Below, one piece after another: positions 53,834 to 64,000 of a stretch of DNA of 64,000 nt. Made by a program: the position numbers and the translations under genes. The notes under the pieces were generated by a model. The model saw only the letters and a program-made list of their open reading frames with translations. It had not been told where the DNA came from and made no database searches. Location of the stretch: positions 159,124,346 to 159,188,345 of the forward strand of contig OY757904.1 in NCBI GenBank assembly GCA_963585895.1, given 5' to 3'. This DNA comes from Sepioteuthis lessoniana. Taxonomy: Eukaryota > Mollusca > Cephalopoda > Myopsida > Loliginidae. How positions within the stretch are numbered: position 1 is the stretch's first letter; each line of letters begins with the position of its first letter.

Positions 53834-54816
53834 TACAGGGTGCAGAAGCAAAATATGGAATAATTTTTACAATGTTTTTAATCTAAGTCCAAGTTTTGAT
53901 AAAAACATGATAAATCTAAATTTTCATGATTATCTCAATCATTCAAGCCCAATATGAGTGAGCAAGTAAAGAAACAACAAAGAATCTATGATTTGCTTAA
54001 TGCTGAAACGAAACCAAAGTTTCTTTGTCTACCATATACAAAGCAAAGAAAAGAAATTATTGAAAAAGAGCTTTTTAAGGAAAAATTGGGGTGGAGGATT
54101 GAAGAAAAATGAAAAAATGTCTTTTTAACAGCTCTCACAACAGTGATTAAGACGGACACCACAAAATTAATAAAAGCATGTTAATGAATTGAAAATCCAT
54201 AAAAAAACTGTGAGGACAAGATTTAAGCCCACGCCATAACCTCCTTGATTATGCTAAATGGGGCATTTTAGAAATCAAAACAAATGCAGTGGTGAGGTGT
54301 CTTCACGGTCTAATGGTTAAGACGATGGACTCTGGAATCGTACTAAGTGAGTTTGAACTCCAGTCATGCTATTATGTTCACTTTCGGGCAAATAATCTTG
54401 GGAAAGATATGAAACCCCTTATCCTCCCAGCTATGGGTTAAATAGTTCCACTACTGTTCTTCTAGGAGAATGGCTTTGGCATTAAATAACCTACAAAGGT
54501 TGATATGCCATTAAACAAAGAAACCAAATTAAACCAAACTAAATGCAACTTCCCATACAAATATTGGTTTGCTTAAGACTGCTATTGCGGAGGAATGGAA
54601 TAAAATGTTTGAAAAATTTATTTTAAAGGCTGGAAAATCATTTTGAAGGTCTATTGATACAATAATAATAAAATGGCAGCCATATTGAGTAAATTTTCTG
54701 TTTTGTGTCCATCTTCTTATTTTGTTGTTTATTTTTAAAATCAAAATGAATTTTGTTTTATAATTGAGTTGTTTATCATTATTCTAGACTATACCTAATG
54801 TTGCTTCCATACCCTA
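53834..54816 (+). pseudogene. Mariner-like element split by a SINE
   Basis: The termini CAGGGTGCAGAAGCAAAAT (53836) and, inverted, ATGTTGCTTCCATACCCTA (54816) are near repeats, with TA beside the left end. A start-like frame gives MSEQVKKQQRIYDLLNAETK (about 53954), followed by a large deletion. Coding resumes as DYAKWGILEIKTNA (54247-54288), is cut by SINE-B, then continues in the same frame as TSHTNIGLLKTAIAEEWNKM (54548) and ends IDTIIIKW. This C-terminal text is typical of mariner-type transposases (DYAIWGxLExK). Dead. Confidence 0.75.
54289..54540 (+). mobile_element. SINE-B, reference copy with target duplication
   Basis: It is flanked by AAATGCA on both sides (54282-54288 and 54541-54547). 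The head has A-box-like TCTAATGGTTAAGACGATGG and B-box-like GAGTTTGAACTCC. Then come CACTTTCGGGCAAATAATC, TGTTCTTCTAGGAGAATGGC and the tail GATATGCCATTAAACAAAG. Its removal restores the mariner reading frame, which fixes its exact ends. Confidence 0.9.
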
Positions 54817-55696
54817 CATATGTGTGCCTATATGTATATATAGATATATGTGAGTGAAAATAGATATTTATATATAGCACCATCTCTATAAAAATAAATA
54901 AACAGCTCTTACATAATGAAATCACCACAAATTAAAAAAAAATTTTAGTAGAAAATTCTGTAAAATGTAAAAACACTGTAAATGTAAATAAACTAAAAAA
55001 AGGCTCCAAATATGAGACACTGTTCTTATAAAAAAAAAATCCAGACACTTTACACTTAATAAAATCTCTTTTAATTTAGGTGCTGGAATACTTAAATACA
55101 TCTGATAAAGGTGCATAGTTCCCCAGCCTCATCAATTCATAGTCACATGAAACTGATTTGTGAATTCTCCGCATTCAAACTAAAGGACTGCATATTGAAA
55201 CACCATGTCAACAGCTTGTGATAAATGCTCTCATTCAAAATATTCATTGACCACATAAAACATCTATGGTATGATAATACCCACACCCTTGACAATGATC
55301 AGCAAAGGTCAAAAGTACATATACTTAGTTAACAGCATCGGAGATTTCAAATAATTATTAAAAAGTCTTCATCTTCAGCTGTAACATTTGACTTGTGAAA
55401 TTGAAAAGGACTAAAAAACTTGAATTCTTGCCTGCAAACTTTAATAAAATATGCCTACATGGAAATCTTCTACGTAAATACACACATTGTATATATACAT
55501 TTTCTTTTTGTCTCCTCCCAATCTTAAAATCTTTTTCTTTTAAAACCATATTCCTTTCATTTGTCAGGATGGATGATTGATTTTGAAGACGTGTCACTCA
55601 AAACGCATCAAAGTTGGTTGAAATCAATTTTCATCATTATTAAAACCATTAAGTTTGGAATGATATCTACCGAATGAAAAAGAAATAAAACATGAT
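54817..55696. other. No recognisable gene
   Basis: AT-rich. AGTTGGTTGAAATCAATTTT (55610) is found inverted near 40042, marking an unidentified dispersed repeat. Confidence 0.5.
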
Positions 55697-55797
55697 CCTT
55701 AAGAAATGGTTTAAATAGTATCACTGCAGTTATTCAACAAGAATGGCTTTGGCATTAAATAACCCATGAAGGTTGATATGCCATTAAAGATACTGAT
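55697..55797 (+). mobile_element. SINE-B 3' fragment
   Basis: AAGAATGGCTTTGGCATTAA and GGTTGATATGCCATTAAAG are the family tail. Confidence 0.7.
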
Positions 55798-55873
55798 ACC
55801 TGATTGATATGTTTTGTCAGACCCCTAGAGAAAACATGAACTTTATTTTTCATTTTTTTTCATTCACACAATA

Positions 55874-55876
<3 letters not shown>

Positions 55877-55927
<51 letters not shown>
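55877..55927. repeat. (AT)n microsatellite
   Basis: About 25 AT units. Confidence 0.95.
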
Positions 55928-55935
<8 letters not shown>

Positions 55936-56344
55936 CAGATATATCTGCATCCTCTCCAATTCTAAGTAATAATTTATTTTAGTAGGGGAAAAAACTATGA
56001 AAATAAAAAAGGAGTTATTTCCCCTGAAATAAAGAGTTTGCCTTATGATTTTTACGTATTGTTTTATAACGTGCATTTACCTGCCCTTTTCGCTTAAGTC
56101 AAGATGAGAGACCAGATCATTTTTTAAGCTGAGACCATTGCGCGAATCCACTGCTTTGTAATGTCCGACTTGAAATTAATTTTTTTTGACTAAATAAAGA
56201 ATTGTATCACAATCAAACTATAGTAAATTGTGTAAAATAATTTACCCAGTTTTTGTTTATCATCTCTTATTCTTCTTTCAAAATATCAGCATTTCTTCTT
56301 TCTTCATTCTGTCATGTGTATTAAAGTTAAATTTGTTTTGTAGG

Positions 56345-56525
56345 CATGTTTAGTGTAAAGGTTATTGTCTTGGGAAATGGAATTGGTGATGCAAATTCAA
56401 ACCCTTGACAAGATTGTTTGTGTTTCACTTTGTGCTAATGCCCTTGGGAAAAGCAGGAAACCATTTTTTTTCTCTGATCAGCTATGGATAGACTGAATTC
56501 TTCAGCCTTAGTCAAGCAACCAGCC
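56345..56525 (+). mobile_element. SINE-B relative
   Basis: A-box-like TTTAGTGTAAAGGTTATTG and B-box-like CAAATTCAAACCC are followed by CACTTTGTGCTAATGCCC and AGCTATGGATAGACTGAATTC. It is paired with the minus copy at 43565-43730. Confidence 0.65.
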
Positions 56526-57059
56526 TAGAAGAAGAAAACTCTGAATTTAAAGTAGCTTAATTCTGTTTAATAATTGACCTTGTGTCACATTCATGGCAGA
56601 GCAGTTGAGTAAATACATTTGTTTTATATTTCTTCTTTTCTGTTTCATAGATTGTTGTTGTGTATATTTACAAAAGAATCAGATTTTTTGATGGAGTCTT
56701 AAGAATAAGCCTGTTCAAATGAAAAGAAATCAAAAATGCTTTGGGCACTGAAATCCGTAATTGTTTGTATTGTAAATGTTGTTAACTTTCCAATCATCTT
56801 GCAAAGATTATTTCAACACAACAATAATTGGAATCGACAGAAATTCAATGCTTAATTTCTGATGAAAGACATAAAGCTGTTAATAGAACTGATAGAATTT
56901 CATCTAATTTCATTAAAAAAGATAAAGTAAAACAAATAAAATTGCGTATTCATTCATGAAAAATTCTCATCAATGATTTTAAATAAATCCCTTTTGTCTG
57001 TAAAACTGAACTGAATTGAATATTTTTTCTAGGCTTCTAATATTTCAGCTTAACTCATA
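56526..57059. other. No recognisable feature
   Basis: AT-rich DNA. Confidence 0.55.
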
Positions 57060-57415
57060 TGGTTGATTGATTGATCAACATGTCTAGGGTTATTCTATGC
57101 CATTTGGTTAGGGATCACATTGATATTCACATTTTTTGTGCTGGTGCTTAAGATTTTTTTTTTGTACACGGTCCTATCAAATGCAAATAATTTTTAAACA
57201 GATCTATTTGATCCATTGATTGCACCCTTAGGGATTCTACCATCCTGAGTCAGTGGATATGGGAGTAATGGCAATGAAGATTAATCCACACTCCACATAC
57301 CTTAGAACTGGAGCCTCACCATCAGATGTAATTTAGTGTTGTACCCTTGTGGGGACTGTTTTACCCATCAGCAGGGGATATTCAGCATATTCTTAGTCCA
57401 ACTGATGAGGTAGTC
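57060..57415 (+). repeat. Rep-1, nearly complete unit
   Basis: GGTTGATTGATTGATCAACA, TTCTATGCCATTTGG, GATCTATTTGATCCATTG, TGGGAGTAATGGCAATGAAG, CAGATGTAATTTAGTGTTGT and CAGCAGGGGATATTCAGC are in family order, about 350 bp. Confidence 0.65.
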
Positions 57416-57691
57416 ATTCATATGGATTAATTATTAAAGTAAGAAAATTTTCTGTTGAAACTAGAATAACATTGTAAGCATTCTTTTTGAAAATAAGTGA
57501 CAAACATGAACTTGAGTTTTATTTTCCTGCTTTTATTTTGGTTTTTCCTTTTAGAGTCAATTACGTATTATATTGTGGTCATATGTGTTTGACCATCAGT
57601 TTTGTTGTAGGATGATTTCTTTATAAGAATTGTCTGAATTATTTAAATCCTCAAATGTTTAAGGGGGTTTGCAACATTTTCACATGAAACA
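57416..57691. other. No recognisable feature
   Basis: Unassigned sequence between Rep-1 and the RTE copy. Confidence 0.5.
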
Positions 57692-58286
57692 GTTGCTCTC
57701 TGAAACTAGTTAACAAGTTCACCTACCTAGGAAGCAATGTCTCATAAACCGAGACAGACATCAACACGCGACAAGCAAAAGCATGGGCAGCTATCATTTG
57801 GCTATTGGTCATATGGAAGTCAGACCTGATTGATAAAATAAACTGCAGTTTCTTCCAAGCAGTGGTCGTGTCGCTACAGCTATATGGATGCGCTAGATGG
57901 ACACTAACTAAATGTATGGAGAAAAAGCTTGACGGCAACTGCACAAGAATGCTGCGAGCAAGTCCTGGAGGCAGTACCTCACAAGGCAGCAGCTGTACGG
58001 CCACCTACCACCCATCACGAAAACTATCAAAATTAGACAAACCAGACATGCTGGACACTGCTGGAGAAGTAAGTACAAGCTCATAAGTGATGTACTCCTG
58101 TGGATCCCTTCACATGGACGAGCAAAGGCAAGACGACCAGCTCGAACCTACATACAGCAGCTCTGTGCTAATACAAGATGTAGCCCTGAAGATCTGCCAG
58201 AAGCAATGGACAATAGGGAGGGGGGGCGAGAAAGGGTCAGGGATATCCATGCCGATAATACGACATGATGATGATGATGATGATAA
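57692..58286 (+). mobile_element. RTE LINE 3' end
   Basis: It starts KLVNKFTYLGSNVS-like, then TETDINTRQAKAWAA, LYGCARWTLTKCMEKKLDGN and a short deletion (MLRASPGG for MLRAILNKSWR-like). It continues with RQTRHAGHCWRS-like text and the EDLPEAMDNREG-like end, with (GAT)n at 58265-58283. The few stops and frameshifts suggest a moderately young copy. Confidence 0.85.
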
Positions 58287-58384
58287 CATTTAATACAATT
58301 ATCAACTGCTTCATTCTGTATCTGAACTGATTAAAAACCAAAATTAACCCTTTCCATATCAATGATTCAGGCAAGATTTATATG

Positions 58385-58905
58385 AAACAATTATATCACT
58401 TAACACCAGCAACTTTTTCATGTGTTGTTGAATCTAACAAAACTTTTCCAATAGTTTCAGTCAACTGTGCCTTCTCAATGTTAAGTTGTTCTGGGGACAT
58501 TAAAATATGGTCTTCTTCTACAGAAGACATAAGCAGAATATTTGAAAAATTATAATCACAATCTTTGGCCCAGTGGTATATAGATCCACAAGTGTCACAT
58601 TTTGAAGATTTACGGTCAGATCGAGGGGAACTTACTTTCTAAGCAGATCCCCAACTTTGTTGACTTTTACTATCACAGAAGAATTTTTCACTTTCTCATC
58701 TGCATCTTGCATCATCTATAAGAGCCAATAGGACAATATTTTGAAGGTCAATTGCCATAATAAGTTTCTTCATAATCAATAGAGGAACCCTTAGCACCAT
58801 CATCTACATTCACATTCTTAGAATAGGCTACTCTTAGATCATTAGGGTTCATCTTCAGAATAGCTTCTCTAGCTTTTCCAGTCAAAGATAAGAACATGGT
58901 GAAAG
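58385..58905 (-). pseudogene. Gag-like retroelement relic with CCHC zinc knuckle
   Basis: The minus strand reads FLSLTGKAREAILKMNPNDL (about 58890-58830), a degraded linker with stops, then SKCDTCGSIYHWAKDC (about 58600-58558), a C-X2-C-X4-H-X4-C knuckle. Next come EEDHILMSPEQLN and GKVLLDSTTHEKVAG, which stands where a DSG-type aspartic protease would begin. This order (gag, knuckle, protease start) is that of copia-type and related gag-pol relics in invertebrates. The DSG motif is lost. No polymerase follows. Confidence 0.6.
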
Positions 58906-59529
58906 CTAGAGATGGGTGGTTTAAATGAAAAACTGACTTTTTTCGGTTTTATTTTCACACCTTGAAACTGCATAAATTTTTTTATGAAACCAAAATCATT
59001 TGGTTTAGTGCTATCACTACTGAGTGATCATATCCAAGGAAATACTGATGAAAAAGACTTTCAGATTTTAATAAAATTAAATTTTATTTACATTTATACC
59101 ATTGTAAGAGGAAAAGATTGAACAAAAAAATGATAAAAACATTTAATTGATTATTTTTAGGAAATAAATATGAAATCTATTTGTTTACAAAAGAAATGAA
59201 GAAAAAAAAAAAAAGACAGATCTGACACTTGGGAATCTTTCATATCAGAGAATATTTTCAAAAAGAAAAAACGGGAAATAGACATGATGTCTGAAATTTT
59301 ATTTGTTTCAGTTAAAAAAACCCCAAAAAAAACAAACTTTTTGAGGTAAAACAAAGGTAACAACAAAATAGCTAGTAAAAATAAAAAATAATAAAAGTTT
59401 GGCCTTTGTGTTAGATTTTATGAAGTAGGATTTTTGCTGGGGTAATTACTTTCTAATAAGCCAGTACACCAATCATGAAATAAAGTTGTTGTAAACAAGA
59501 AAAATGAATGAAGATTTTTTTTATGAATA
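58906..59529. other. No recognisable feature
   Basis: Very AT-rich with A and T runs. Frames here are low-complexity. Confidence 0.55.
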
Positions 59530-60085
59530 AATTTATTTTTATCTAGAGAACGCACCTAAACTAGATATTAATAATGATTAAAATAATTCTTAATTTTACT
59601 TTTAAAATGTGTATATCTTCAGATATGCGAGTCTCTAGTGTAAAATTGTTTTCTACAAATAAAATTGTTTCTATCTAGCGAATACAACTAAAATTAGGCA
59701 TTAAAAATAAAGAAAGTTTTATTCTTAGTTTTAAAATGTATTTATTTTTAAAACTGCAAGTCATTTTTTTAAAACCCAAAGTAAAAACTATTCTTTTTTA
59801 GCCAATAGTGTTCAGTGATGTTCTGCCAATAAAATTCTTCTAATCAAGGAAAATTAATTCATTTCCTTTTTACAAATATCTTTATGATTTTATCTAGCGA
59901 ATACTTAAAATTGTATATTAAAATGATTAAAATAGTTTTTAATTTCAGTTTTAAAATGTGTATCTAAAAAATAACAGGTGATACTCACAAATTTGGAAAT
60001 GCACATGTTCTAAAAATGAAATTAAAAGCTTTTAATTGTTTTTAATATCTAATTTTAAATGTATTTGTTAGATAAAAACAAATTT
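59530..60085. repeat. Diverged AT-rich tandem repeat, three to four units
   Basis: Units at about 59535, 59665 and 59890 share ATCTAGCGAATAC (59545 has ATCTAGAGAACGC), ATTAAAAATGATTAAAATA-like text and TTTTAAAATGTGTAT. A fourth, weaker unit begins near 60025. Confidence 0.65.
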
Positions 60086-61974
60086 ATTTAGGGGGAAAAA
60101 TAACATTGACTTTCTTATTTAGAAGAAATTTATTTGCAAAACCCCAATAACAGTTAACTGGCATACCAGAAAAGAATTGCTGTATTTTGATTATTTTAAA
60201 CATGAGGGATTTCATTTTTTGGCTTTTTAAAAGCCATATCATAAACTAATTTCTGGAGAGCTTCACCATTTTCTTTCAAATGTGTTGTCCAAAGACACAA
60301 ATATAAATAGTTTATGCAATGATTTCTTTCGTATTTTACCAATTTGTTAATAGATATGGTAGTTATTTATAGTTGACAATTTATTTGAAAATTTGATAAA
60401 TAATCTTTAATTGAAGTCATGAATTTTAGATGAACAATCCCAACTTTATTACCCACCCCGATTCACGGTTTTTAGGTTTTCAATAGCATTGGTCTTTACG
60501 AATGTCTATAAATTTTTAATTAAAAGTTTCACAAAAAAGCCTGGTATAAAAACATGATCTAAATTTCACACATTATATATTGAAATAATTTTGAGACTAT
60601 CTTCTATTAATGAGACGTTACTCTTTTTTTGCTTACTTTATAATTTTTGAAGGAATTCACTTCCACGGGTCAGAGAAGAAATGAACATCTTCCTGGTTGT
60701 AGTTTAAGGTGTCTTCTAACTGAGTGCACAATTTCAAGAATTTTGATAAAGATTGGTCACTTTCATTTTGCAAAACAAAGTAACGTGTAAAATTCAGTCT
60801 CGAAAAAAAAAATAATTGAAAAAAATCATATCCCGCATTTTCAGCTGTTTGAAACAAAATACCGTTTTAACTCACTGTAAAAAATAATTCAATGGATAAA
60901 AGCACAAAGAAATTACATATTCAAAAAGATTATTTTCTTTTCTTTCCAGCGATATGAATATTTTAAAGATTGGGCCAGAAATACATGAGAAATTGCAAGT
61001 TGAATGGATTAAGTTTCAAATTTGTCAATCTCAAACAAAATCAGATATCGACAGGAAATACTATTCTTACACAAGAAAATGAATGGGTTCCTTAGAAAGC
61101 AAAAACACAAAATTAAAAACTGAAAAATCAAATTGAAAACTGTGGTATTAAGGAAAAAAAAAACTGAAACAGCTACTGAAAAATAAATTGCCAAACTCAA
61201 ATGGGAGCTCTCTTTGCAGGTAATGATATTAATAGCCGATTCCCAGATTTTCATTTATTTATGCTATACTTGATAATTCTCAGCTTCAAGAGATAAATAT
61301 GGCAGGTAGAAGATTCAGCTATCTTGCTTAATTGCAATTTGCTACTAATCGTTTATTTTCGTTTTTTTATCTTTTTAAATAATCAGATATAGGCTATAAG
61401 GTAAAATTTATCCTAAAAAATTAAAAACATCCAAAAATGAAAAAAATACAGAAAAATTTATAGGTAAAAGAATATGCTCTCAAAAAAAAGACAATTTTAA
61501 TTCTCTGACCACAAATATTATATACAGAAATAACACTTAATTTCTGTTTGTCTTGAAATAGAAATTCTACATATTATCATGATGGAAATTATTTAAGGAG
61601 TCACTTTTTATGTACCCTGTGATTGACTGAAAAACAACCAATCACGGACTTTTATCAGCATTTCTGCGCTGTACCACCACATGTGTATGCATTCTTCAAA
61701 CTAACATCCCTTTTTTCCCTTTTGACACCAACAAAATGTAACACAGAATCTTGACTGCTGATAAAACAGGTTACAAGTCCATGTGGCACACTACATATGA
61801 GGAAGGTCATCCCATGAGAGACTCTACGCACGTGGAGACCAAAAATTCTCTTTCAGTTCCATCTAGTTTTGGTGGGTGGTCCGTACAAATTCAAAGGCTT
61901 GAAGAAGGATAATTCTTAATACAAATAGTTTACAGAAATCGTCTCTGTCATTTTGTAGTGAACAGGTTAGACTA
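60086..61974. other. No recognisable gene
   Basis: AT-rich DNA. GTGATTG (61619) and CAATCAC (61640) form a short hairpin. Some less AT-rich text at 61740-61880 has no match I know. Confidence 0.5.
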
Positions 61975-62172
61975 TTACATTGTGATAAGCAAGTTTAAAC
62001 TTAAGTCATACGATTACATTCACATTTGGACTAATGCCCTTTGGGATGAGTACAAACTCCCTCATCTCCCTCCCAGCCTATGAGTCAAATAATGCCACTA
62101 CTGTTTTTCTACAAGGGTGGAAGTGATTTTAAATAACCCATAAATATTGATATGCCATTAAACAAACAAACC
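61975..62172 (+). mobile_element. SINE-B
   Basis: A weak head (AAGTTTAAACTTAAGTC) is followed by TTTGGACTAATGCCCTTTGG, TGTTTTTCTACAAGGGTGG and the tail GATATGCCATTAAACAAAC. Confidence 0.7.
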
Positions 62173-62960
62173 AAAATAATTTCTAAACAGATCAATTTGA
62201 TGCATAGATTGGACCCTAACTGGTTCTACCACCCCAGGTCAAAGAAGATCAGTGAGTTATGACACCGAAAAGGGTATTCCACATTCCCCAGGGCTCCAGA
62301 ACTGGAGCCTCACCATCAGATACAGTTTAGTGTTATAACCAGGACACCCATTTTTGGGGTATCTTACCTCTCTGTAGAGGATACAGCCAGTGTATTCTAA
62401 TCCCCCTCCCCACTGACCAGATGGTGGGTTGGTTGTTTTGTTTTACGGAGTATCAACCCTTTTCGGGTCATTTAATGATGAATTATATTCTAAATAATTC
62501 AGTTTAGAATAAGTATAGTTTTTGTTTACAAACAGTTTAATTGTCAAAATAGCTCTATTTCAAATAATTCAGTTTCACATAAGTATACAGTTTAGTTCTA
62601 TTTAAAAACAGTTCTATTTCAAACAGTTCAGTTTAGCATAAGTATACAGTTTAAATGTCAAAACAGTCCTATTTTAGTCTAATAGTTCTAATTCAAACAA
62701 TTTAGTTTAGTATAAGTTTTTGTTTATGCACTGTTAAATATTAAAACAGTTCTATTTCAAACAATTCAGTTTAGTGTAAGTACAGTTTCAATGTCAAAAA
62801 CAGTTCCATTTCAAACAATTCAGTTTAGCCAAAGTATGCATTTTAGTTCTATTTGACCCATAGATAGGACCCTATCAGATGCCTCTTACCCCTCTGCTGA
62901 GATGCAGTCGGTGTATTTTACAGCCCCACCGACTGGGCAACCAGTGATCAAAGTAAAGAA
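62173..62960 (+). repeat. Rep-1, two units head to tail
   Basis: Unit one (62190-62425) has the GGACCCTAACTGGTTCTACC and CATCAGATACAGTTTAGTG parts and ends CCCCACTGACC. Unit two begins GGTTGGTTGTTTTGTTTTACGG at 62431, carries an expanded tandem array, and ends CAGCCCCACCGACTGGG. Confidence 0.65.
62470..62845. repeat. Tandem array inside Rep-1
   Basis: Five to six units contain AGTTCTATTTCAAACAATTC then AGTTTAGYATAAGTA. A single unit is present at 5770-5815. Confidence 0.8.
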
Positions 62961-63644
62961 GGAATCAAAAGAGTCCATAGGTACAAAAATGGTGAAGAAC
63001 TCCTGCTCTACATGAAGTCAATCCCAAGCAATTATAATGAAATCAGTGCATTAGAATATTCAGTTTCTTTTTCCTTTAATTCACATCAAATAAACAAAAT
63101 CACAGATATAAAAAAATTTATGAAAATCACTGCAATATACGTCAAACAAATTAGATTAAATCATTTAAATTACAGCCAAATTTTTTCAGATCAATTTAAA
63201 GTGAAAAATATAATGTTCTTATAATTTGCATTTCTAAAACAAATATCCGTACAAGCAAATTAGTCTGAGATTTAGATATGAATGATTGTAGACCTTAATG
63301 GGTTGCTGGATTTGGTTAATTGAAAGGAAATATCACTAACAAGAGAACTTTCAACTGAAACAATGAAAAAAACTATAAAACTACCTCAGGAAAGAAATCA
63401 GAGAGTGAGGCAAAAAATTTTGGTTGTTCCCAGTCAACTGCATTTAAAATTTGGTGCAAGTATAAACAAAATGGGAAAGTTGTAAAAGGAAAACACATTC
63501 ATAGACAGGCTTTTTTTGACTCTCACAATTTCAGTGTATCGTCTTGTTTGAATGAAAACTTTGCTATGTTTAATGGTGGTTCACTTTCCTGGATTTATAA
63601 GCTCTTATATTGCAAGTTTTCCTTTCCATCACAAACTGTTATTT
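62961..63644. other. No recognisable feature
   Basis: A 70-codon frame at 63012-63224 is AT-biased and unrecognised. Confidence 0.5.
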
Positions 63645-63687
63645 ACTAAACTTTATTTATTAATGCCACACAGCCCTCAAGTTACTT

Positions 63688-63775
63688 ATAGTACCTGCTG
63701 TTACTTAAGTGGTCACCCATGTAAGTATTAAAAAGGCTCATCATTGCTTAACTTTGGTGATCTAGTGAGAACTGG
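63688..63775 (-). pseudogene. 5S rRNA-derived sequence
   Basis: The minus strand contains GATCACCAAAGTTAAGCAAT, a degraded middle, and ACTTACATGGGTGACCACTT, aligning with the internal promoter and box C of 5S rRNA. It is diverged as at 25605-25706, with GGGTGACCACTT retained in both. Confidence 0.6.
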
Positions 63776-64000
63776 TGCTTTCAGTACAACTTGATATAAG
63801 TCATCATTAGTGACAAGTCATTTAACAAACGATTTTGTTATATCTAAATATCCAACTAAGCAAAGAAATTTGGCCTTTGTCACCCTCATCGAGTCTATTT
63901 GAATGTAGATATCTCCCAGCTAAAGTAGAGAGGTTTTTCATTTTTTAATATTTCATGATTCAACTGAACAATTAAATGATCTTAAATCCAGCCTACTGGA

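Noticed and set aside
61600-61880. CCAAT-box promoter (AACCAATCACGG)
   Set aside because: A single CCAAT word without TATA, initiator or downstream coding sequence is not enough.

Overview
This is repeat-dominated eukaryotic DNA. Dinucleotide and trinucleotide microsatellites are everywhere, no long intact open reading frame exists, and almost every recognisable protein is a broken transposon protein. The repeats (an RTE LINE ending in a GAT tail, an R4/Dong-like LINE embedded in TAA repeats, tRNA-derived SINEs, mariner/Tc1 relics, long TA runs) look to me like an invertebrate, most probably a mollusc and quite possibly a cephalopod such as an octopus. That assignment is inference from family resemblance; a short TTAGGG tract is compatible with it. 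I found no confident host gene. The only candidate is a small 5' coding exon (36060-36133). || Layout: 1-8.1 kb holds many decayed R4/Dong-like LINE copies, often joined through (TAA)n, plus SINEs, small hairpins and a hammerhead-like motif. 8.2-10.2 kb has a two-copy MITE and SINE/repeat fragments. 10.47-17.15 kb is one nest of insertions: an old RTE LINE with a 5' inversion; a mariner in a TA site of that RTE; a second, nearly full-length RTE in the mariner; and a solo LTR in the second RTE. 17.2-20.0 kb has a dead Tc1 and another R4-like LINE; 20.1-22.7 kb has two more RTE relics. 23-30 kb is mostly microsatellites, SINEs, a gypsy-like 5' fragment, a 5S-derived repeat and an RTE copy. 30.3-36.8 kb carries a local, apparently undescribed tandem repeat family (Rep-3) and the candidate exon. 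37-38.8 kb again shows R4-like copies split by (TAA)n. 39-46 kb contains compound microsatellites, a mariner with telomeric filler DNA, a second MITE copy and an RTE copy. 47.17-50.26 kb is a giant imperfect palindrome (foldback element) with hairpin-forming minisatellites in both arms. 52-64 kb contains RTE tails, SINEs, a mariner split by a SINE with a clean target duplication, a gag-like relic, AT-rich tandem repeats and a second 5S-derived repeat. || Mechanisms: the sequence records several generations of mobile-element activity rather than a cooperating gene set. RTE and R4-like LINEs supply reverse transcriptase, SINEs presumably depend on such machinery, and mariner/Tc1/MITE elements use cut-and-paste. 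The clearest structures are the four-level nest, the foldback palindrome, the TAA-linked R4-like arrays and the Rep-3 array.
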